A DNA stretch of 64,000 nt, from the NCBI RefSeq assembly GCF_003626695.1, contig NZ_RBAH01000015.1, forward strand, positions 1 to 64,000, given 5' to 3'. Shown here piece after piece: positions 59,455 through 64,000 of the stretch (its first letter is position 1; the number at the start of each line of letters is the position of its first letter). The stretch comes from Paenibacillus ginsengarvi (GTDB taxonomy: Bacteria; Bacillota; Bacilli; Paenibacillales; NBRC-103111). The notes below the pieces were generated by a model, which did no database searches, was not told the DNA's origin, and worked only from the letters and a program-made list of their open reading frames with translations. Both the position numbers and the translations under genes were made by a program.

Positions 59455-60282
59455 TTACGGCTGCACGTTGATAAACGGCGTGGCTCCTCCGGTTACGTTC
59501 GGCAGCTTGCCGTCCCATTTCTCAATCGCCTTGAGCTGCGCCTCGATTTGACGAAGCTCGACAAGCTCCTTCGTCACTTCCTGCTTCTGCAGCCGGAGCG
59601 CTTCCGCTTGCGCCTCGGCGCGTGTAATTTCCTGTTCTTTCTCGATTTTGATCCGCTCGAGATCAAGCTTCGACTTGAGCGCCTGTTGCTCGGCGATCTG
59701 CTTTTGCTCGATGGCGCGGTCGAATTCCTCGGAAAACTTAAACTCGGTAATGTTGATATCGTCGAGGATCATATTATACAGGCTGAGCTTGGCGGCGAGC
59801 GCTTCCTTCACCTTCGAGCTGACCTCCGACCGTTTCGAGATCAGGTCCTCCGCCGTATACTGCGCGGTTACCGCCTTTAACGATTCGCCGATAGCGGGAT
59901 CGACGATGCGGGCTCTGTACTCCATGCCGACATTTTTGTACAGATTGTTGATGGTCGTGCCGTCCAGATGATAGTTGACCGCAAGCGTCGTCGTGACCGT
60001 CTGCAAATCGCGGCTGGCCGACACTTGATTAGACTCGGCTTTTTGAACGCGCACCTCGATCGGAACGACCGTCTGGATAAACGGCATCTTAAAGTGCAAA
60101 CCCTCCTCGAACACTTTCGGCTGAACGGCTCCGAGCTGGAGGATGACGCCCCGGTGTCCCGCTTGCACAATCGTGAACGATTGGAAGGCGAGCACGGCGA
60201 TAACGATGACGATTACGAGTCCGGTTACCCCTTTGGAAATCATGTTCGGATTCGGCTGACGCACTACTTTCGGATCAGTCAT
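59455..60282 (-). CDS. Prohibitin-like SPFH protein
   Basis: A 275-residue SPFH-domain protein. A single N-terminal membrane helix (about residues 17-40, GVTGLVIVIVIAVLAFQSFTIVQ) precedes a band 7 domain (HRGVILQLGAVQPKVFEEGLHFKMPFIQ to about 200). A coiled coil of about 45 residues (KIEKEQEITRAEAQAEALRL) follows. It resembles prohibitin-type membrane scaffolds more than FloT or FloA. ATG 60282 follows AAAGGAAAG. Its upstream region contains a perfect sigma-W promoter, a second one in the window. Confidence 0.9.
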   Translation of the reverse strand: MTDPKVVRQPNPNMISKGVTGLVIVIVIAVLAFQSFTIVQAGHRGVILQLGAVQPKVFEEGLHFKMPFIQTVVPIEVRVQKAESNQVSASRDLQTVTTTLAVNYHLDGTTINNLYKNVGMEYRARIVDPAIGESLKAVTAQYTAEDLISKRSEVSSKVKEALAAKLSLYNMILDDINITEFKFSEEFDRAIEQKQIAEQQALKSKLDLERIKIEKEQEITRAEAQAEALRLQKQEVTKELVELRQIEAQLKAIEKWDGKLPNVTGGATPFINVQP

Positions 60283-60330
60283 GAGTCACTTTCCTTTCTG
60301 TATGTTCAGTTCGGTCCTAATAGCTTACCA

Positions 60331-60356
60331 TACGCAATAATCGTTCCGAGGTTTCA
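60331..60356 (-). promoter_or_regulatory. Sigma-W-type (ECF) promoter for the prohibitin-like gene
   Basis: On the minus strand TGAAAC (60356-60351), 16 bases and CGTA (60334-60331), the exact sigma-W consensus, about 50 bp ahead of the start codon. It is identical in both hexamer elements and in spacing to the flotillin promoter at 7817. Confidence 0.85.
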
Positions 60357-60386
60357 AAAAACGGAGATAAATCGTAAAAATGAAGG

Positions 60387-60413
60387 AAATCTCGGCCGAA
60401 ATGGCCGAGATTT
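60387..60413 (-). terminator. Terminator after the aldo/keto reductase gene
   Basis: AAATCTCGGCC and GGCCGAGATTT form a perfect 11-bp stem with a five-base loop. The minus strand continues in a T-rich run (CCTTCATTTTTACG). Confidence 0.75.
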
Positions 60414-60451
60414 CGTATTATCGGGCAAAGCCGCATGATTTTAAATAGCCG

Positions 60452-61444
60452 TTACACCTGTAAAATATGTTCGATTCGCGCAAGTTCCTCGCCGCTGAAC
60501 TCCAGATTCGCTAGGGCGGCTACGTTCTCCTCGATTTGCGAAACGCGGCTGGCCCCGATCAGGGCGGAGGTGACGCGTCCGCCGCGCAGCACCCAAGCCA
60601 GCGCCATCTGCGCCAGCGATTGTCCTCTTTCGGCGGCGATATCGCCCAGCGCGCGGATTTTGGCCAGCTTCTCTTCCGTAATATCTTTCGATTTCAGGAA
60701 ACCGGTCGCCTTCGCCGCGCGCGAATCTTCCGGAATGCCCGCCAAATATTTGTTCGTCAGCAGCCCCTGGGCGAGCGGGCAAAAGGCGATTGAGCCGGCT
60801 CCGACTTCATCCAGCACGTCCTGAAGTCCGTTCTCGATCCACCGGTTCAGCATCGAATACGAAGGCTGATGAATGAGCAGCGGCGTTCCGAGCTGCTTCA
60901 AGATGGCGGCCGCTTCCGCCGTTTGCTCGGCGGAGTAGGAGGAGATGCCCGCGTACAGCGCCTTCCCTTGCCGCACGACATGGTCGAGCGCCATCATCGT
61001 TTCCTCCAGCGGCGTATTCGGATCGGGCCGGTGTGAGTAAAAAATATCGACGTAGTCGACGCCCATCCGCTTCAAGCTTTGATCGAGGCTGGAAACCAAA
61101 TATTTGCGCGAGCCCCATTCGCCGTACGGCCCCGGCCACATGTAATAACCCGCTTTCGTGGAAATGACCAGCTCGTCCCGGTAGCCGGCGAAGTCGGACT
61201 GGAGAATACGGCCGAAATGCTCCTCGGCGCTTCCCGGAGGGGGCCCGTAGTTGTTCGCCAAATCGAAATGGGTAATGCCGAGGTCGAACGAGCGGCGAAG
61301 CATAGCCTTCATATTTTCCAACACGTCGACGCCGCCGAAGTTATGCCACAAGCCGAGCGAAATCGCCGGCAGCTTCAGGCCGGACTTGCCGCAGCGATTA
61401 TACTTCATCGATTCATAACGGTTATCCGCAGGGGAATACGTCAT
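60452..61444 (-). CDS. Aldo/keto reductase (YghZ-like)
   Basis: A 330-residue AKR. N-terminal LGLWHNFGG and the catalytic tetrad: D (THFDLANNYG), Y in NNYGPP, K (VISTKAGYYMWPGPYGEWG), H (FYSHRPDP). Cofactor-binding end: IPGASR-like SALIGASRVSQIEENVAA. Similar to E. coli YghZ/Gpr, which reduces L-glyceraldehyde-3-phosphate and methylglyoxal. ATG 61444 is used, since the first codons MTYSPADNRYESMKYNRCGKSGL are typical. Monocistronic. Confidence 0.9.
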   Translation of the reverse strand: MTYSPADNRYESMKYNRCGKSGLKLPAISLGLWHNFGGVDVLENMKAMLRRSFDLGITHFDLANNYGPPPGSAEEHFGRILQSDFAGYRDELVISTKAGYYMWPGPYGEWGSRKYLVSSLDQSLKRMGVDYVDIFYSHRPDPNTPLEETMMALDHVVRQGKALYAGISSYSAEQTAEAAAILKQLGTPLLIHQPSYSMLNRWIENGLQDVLDEVGAGSIAFCPLAQGLLTNKYLAGIPEDSRAAKATGFLKSKDITEEKLAKIRALGDIAAERGQSLAQMALAWVLRGGRVTSALIGASRVSQIEENVAALANLEFSGEELARIEHILQV

Positions 61445-61617
61445 AACGGTTCACGCTCCTTTATTTGGATGGTCCCCCTCATCATACCGCCCGGTCCGTT
61501 ATCCCGCAACCGCAAGTTGTCCTAGCGAAGCGGGGGCTAATAGAGCCGGCAGTGTTGGCCGGAAGCAGGACTGGACTAGGAGTATGCGCCGCATCGGGCA
61601 GCCGGCAGGGTCTCGAC

Positions 61618-61646
61618 TTGTTGGATTCACGCGCGGATTGTATAAT
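61618..61646 (+). promoter_or_regulatory. Promoter of the aromatic-acid-exporter-like gene
   Basis: TTGTTG, a 17-base spacer and TATAAT, 42 bases upstream of the start codon. Confidence 0.6.
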
Positions 61647-61687
61647 TCTTTTTATCGTTAAATACCACGACCGAAGGAGGAGTCGCC

Positions 61688-62728
61688 ATGACATTCGGCC
61701 CCCGGATGCTCAAGACCGGCATTGCCGTCACCCTGGCTTTATACATAAGCACTTGGCTCCAGTTTTCTCCTCCCGTCATCTCCGCCGTAGCCGCGATATT
61801 CGCCATGCAGCCGACGATTTACCGCTCTTGGCGTTATTTTCTCGATCAGGTGCAAACGAATACGCTCGGAGCCGTCATGGCGGTGCTGGCCGGCACCTTT
61901 TTCTCCAACGAGCCGATCGCCATCGGGGTCGTGTGCGTTCTCGCCATTATGTGCTGCATCAAGTTGAAAATGGAAGAAACGATAGGACTAACGCTGGTGA
62001 CGGTCGTCGCCGTTATGGAGGCGTCCGGGGCCGGGCAATGGGAGTTCGCGCTCAACCGGTTTCTGCTCAGCCTGATCGGCATCGTATCGGCATTCGTCAT
62101 CAACATAACGGTGCTGCCTCCGAAGCCGAAGCAGCAGTTTCACGAACAGGTGCGTTCGGTATTTACACAACTGTCCTTGCTGCTGCGAACGGCGATATCC
62201 GACGAGATCAAGGAGAAGGTGTTCCGCGATCAGAAGCAGTCGCTTCAGGACAGCCTTGTTTCGCTGGCCGCCAAGTACAAACTGCTGGAGGAAGAGCAGA
62301 AGAAGCTGAAACGCGCCAAATACAGGCTGAAGCGCCAGCTCGTGGTGGACAAGCAGATGCTGTATACGCTGCAGAAAGGCTATGAGGTGCTGGAGGCGGT
62401 GCAGGAGCATTTTTTCCAGGCCGAACGGACGCCGGAGATGAACAAAAGCTACGATCGCCATCTGGAGAAAATGATCAAGTTTCACGAGCATGTGCTGCTC
62501 AAATTCGACGACCGGCTCAAGCCGGGCAGTTGGGACTCGGCGCCTGCGGAAACCGCGAACGATCTGTTCATGCAGCGGGCGACGGAAAGCTGCAAGGAAG
62601 ACCAGCCAGGTTCCAGGCGGCTGCTGATCGTCGCTGCCACGATCTACGATTACGGTCATCAGGCCGCTCGCCTGAACCGGATGATCGAGCATGTGGACCA
62701 GTCGGACGAAGAGAAGGAGGAAGCGTGA
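61688..62728 (+). CDS. Aromatic acid exporter family protein (FUSC/DUF939-like)
   Basis: A 346-residue protein with four to six membrane helices in the first 140 residues (MLKTGIAVTLALYISTWLQF, FLDQVQTNTLGAVMAVLAGTFF, TIGLTLVTVVAVMEASGAG, LIGIVSAFVINITVLPPKPK). A cytosolic alpha-helical region of about 200 residues follows, rich in charged coiled-coil sequence. That architecture is the half-sized ArAE_1 (DUF939) group of Firmicutes, related to bacterial aromatic-acid efflux proteins. ATG 61688 follows AAGGAGGAG. A strong terminator overlaps the end. Confidence 0.88.
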   Translation: MTFGPRMLKTGIAVTLALYISTWLQFSPPVISAVAAIFAMQPTIYRSWRYFLDQVQTNTLGAVMAVLAGTFFSNEPIAIGVVCVLAIMCCIKLKMEETIGLTLVTVVAVMEASGAGQWEFALNRFLLSLIGIVSAFVINITVLPPKPKQQFHEQVRSVFTQLSLLLRTAISDEIKEKVFRDQKQSLQDSLVSLAAKYKLLEEEQKKLKRAKYRLKRQLVVDKQMLYTLQKGYEVLEAVQEHFFQAERTPEMNKSYDRHLEKMIKFHEHVLLKFDDRLKPGSWDSAPAETANDLFMQRATESCKEDQPGSRRLLIVAATIYDYGHQAARLNRMIEHVDQSDEEKEEA

Positions 62729-62760
62729 GCGCGTCTTGACGACGCGGGCGCTTCCTCCTT
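62714..62760. terminator. Bidirectional terminator between convergent genes
   Basis: AAGGAGGAAGCG and CGCTTCCTCCTT are the outer arms of a hairpin that also pairs GCGTC with GACGC inside. It overlaps the stop of the exporter gene. It has no T-run on either side. Confidence 0.7.
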
Positions 62761-62772
62761 CCTGTGAGTTAC

Positions 62773-64000
62773 TTATGGAGCTGTTTCGTGTAGGGCGACG
62801 ATCAGCGCGTTGCCGCTCGAGGCCAGCCGGATTTCGGCATATTTGGCTTTCCGCTGCGTTTCGATGCCGGTGCCTTCCGGGACGAAAAAGCTTTCGATGC
62901 CGTATTCGATCCGGTATCCGTTCCACTTGCCGTTCAAAACCGCCTCGCCGGGCTGGAGCGTTGTGCCGTCCTCGTACAGCCGCTTGAATTCGTACACGCC
63001 GCTTGGCGTCCGGGCGATGACGACCGGCAGCTTACGGCCGATATGAGGTTCGTTCTGGGTGAACGAAGCCGGCGGCGCAGAGACGGTATAACGCAGCTCC
63101 ACGTAATCGCCTTGCAGGAGCGAGCGGGGGTCGAGCGGCAGCAGCTCGAGATAGATCGTTTGACCGCTGGCCAGTATCGTTTCGCTGCGGCCGATCTGAA
63201 CCGAGAGGACGAGAAGCTGGGCGACCACAACCGCCGTTATCCCCAAAAACCGAAGCCGGCTGCGCCCCGCAGCGGGCTTTTCTGCGCGCTCCGCTTTTAT
63301 CGTTCTGCGTTCCGCGATGTAGGTTACCGCGATCAGGACGAAACCGATCAGCGCCAGACTCCAGGACTTGTGCAGCAGCTTCCAGGCGGTGTCGTAATAT
63401 TTCCACGCGACGAACAGTCCCGATAAGACAAGCGTAAACCGGTATGCCGCGCTTTCGTCCGCGCGGTGAGCAAGCGCGATGCAAGCGATCAGCGTCAGCG
63501 CGTACAGCCCGTCGTAGGCGTAATGTTCGCCGGCAAACGTAAGCGCGAAGAAGATAAGCAGAAACGCATAATACCCGCACATTTTCAGCGCCCGACCGAG
63601 CTCCGGATTCCGGATGAAACGATGCAGCCAGGCGAGCACCGGCATGGCTACGGTTAGTATAGTCAGTGTCAGCTTCACATCTTCGAGCTGCTGGCCGAGA
63701 CTGAGGCCGGCGATGACGATGGTGCCGGCGAACCAGAGCGCGCGTTCGGCGAAGCTTTTGCCGCTATAAAAAGCAATCGCCGTAGCCGCGATATATATCG
63801 GGAGCAGCCCCGCCTGATCCGCTACGAGCGCTGTCCCGACCCCTATACAGAGGCCGATGGCGAGCAGCGTATAACGGACGACCGAATTCAGCTTTCTCGC
63901 AGCCGTCATGCTAAGCGTAGCCATTAGGCCGATACCGGAGAGGACGTATTCGGGATGATCGAATTCCGTTACGAGCAAAATGAAGCCGATCAGGGTAACT
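62773..64000 (-). CDS. Membrane protein with C-terminal GDYXXLXY domain (N-terminus outside window)
   Basis: At least 408 residues and open to the window edge, so the 5' part is missing. The visible N-terminal region has about nine membrane helices (DUF4401-like: TLLAIGLCIGVGTALVADQ, LTLTILTVAMPVLAWLH, YYAFLLIFFALTFAGEHYA). The C-terminal domain has the diagnostic LLQGDYVELRYTVS. The domain pair is common in Firmicutes and proteobacteria and has no known function. The 62773 end includes the stop. A possible TTG at 63978 is internal, because the frame continues up to 64000. Confidence 0.85.
   Translation of the reverse strand, partial: VTLIGFILLVTEFDHPEYVLSGIGLMATLSMTAARKLNSVVRYTLLAIGLCIGVGTALVADQAGLLPIYIAATAIAFYSGKSFAERALWFAGTIVIAGLSLGQQLEDVKLTLTILTVAMPVLAWLHRFIRNPELGRALKMCGYYAFLLIFFALTFAGEHYAYDGLYALTLIACIALAHRADESAAYRFTLVLSGLFVAWKYYDTAWKLLHKSWSLALIGFVLIAVTYIAERRTIKAERAEKPAAGRSRLRFLGITAVVVAQLLVLSVQIGRSETILASGQTIYLELLPLDPRSLLQGDYVELRYTVSAPPASFTQNEPHIGRKLPVVIARTPSGVYEFKRLYEDGTTLQPGEAVLNGKWNGYRIEYGIESFFVPEGTGIETQRKAKYAEIRLASSGNALIVALHETAP

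Noticed and set aside
1..64000. CRISPR arrays, tRNA or rRNA genes
   Set aside because: No regularly spaced identical repeats, tRNA cloverleaf with TTCGA loop, or conserved rRNA segment was seen on either strand.

Overview
The window reads as chromosomal DNA of a spore-forming, moderately high-GC member of the Firmicutes, most likely Paenibacillaceae (Paenibacillus- or Cohnella-like). Support: a backbone matching the Bacillus cymR/yrr region in gene order, a T-box leader ahead of alaS, sigma-W-type promoters, YheC/YheD-type ATP-grasp proteins, TTG/GTG starts with strong Shine-Dalgarno sequences, and many orphan sugar-binding lipoproteins with AraC/GntR/LacI/DeoR regulators. I see no rRNA, tRNA, CRISPR array, complete IS element or prophage.

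Layout. (1) 0.6-4.4 kb is core: CymR-type Rrf2 regulator, cysteine desulfurase, YrrD-like PRC-barrel protein, a small zinc ribbon and an AI-2E family permease. (2) 4.4-26.8 kb is an accessory block lying between that permease and alaS: a nitrilase/GNAT/YdcF operon, a TIM-barrel isomerase, a flotillin operon behind a perfect sigma-W promoter, a TetR-P450 pair with a 20-bp operator, an AraC/Gfo-Idh divergon, a ROK kinase, a DeoR regulator, an EamA transporter, a GntR regulator fused to a solute-binding-protein-like domain, an orphan solute-binding lipoprotein, YitT and a large secreted DUF4838 protein. (3) 26.9-37.2 kb returns to core: T-box, alaS, ireB, ruvX, two DUF1292 genes, mltG, two U32 peptidase-like tRNA-hydroxylation genes and a PbpI-like transpeptidase. 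(4) 37.3-41.2 kb carries two convergent ATP-grasp spore-type genes, a Cu/Zn superoxide dismutase lipoprotein and a second ROK kinase. (5) 41.3-46.6 kb is an amino-sugar locus: LacI regulator, rpiA, then nagA, a Gfo/Idh oxidoreductase and a divergent nagB, with three related LacI-type operators. (6) 46.8-57.9 kb is a carbohydrate-sensing and surface module: LplA-like lipoprotein, membrane AraC regulator, then an operon of a BNR/sialidase-fold protein, two paralogous solute-binding lipoproteins and a Tat-exported beta-helix protein ending in a peptidase S74 self-cleaving chaperone; an SGNH hydrolase follows. (7) 58-64 kb has a zinc-ribbon/glyoxalase pair, an unassigned 0.6-kb gap, a prohibitin-like SPFH gene with a second perfect sigma-W promoter, an aldo/keto reductase, an aromatic-acid-exporter-like protein and a membrane GDYXXLXY protein cut by the window end.

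How the genes fit together. The accessory parts look built for finding and using complex carbohydrates: secreted or surface proteins (DUF4838, beta-helix/S74), esterase/sialidase-like enzymes, solute-binding lipoproteins with no permease of their own, and intracellular sugar enzymes (ROK, Gfo/Idh, NagA/NagB). The most unusual items are the GntR/solute-binding fusion next to an orphan lipoprotein, the Tat plus S74 beta-helix protein, and two SPFH genes 52 kb apart that share an identical sigma-W-type promoter architecture. Coordinates, motifs and spacings are read directly from the sequence; family assignments come from recognising motifs, without database searches.
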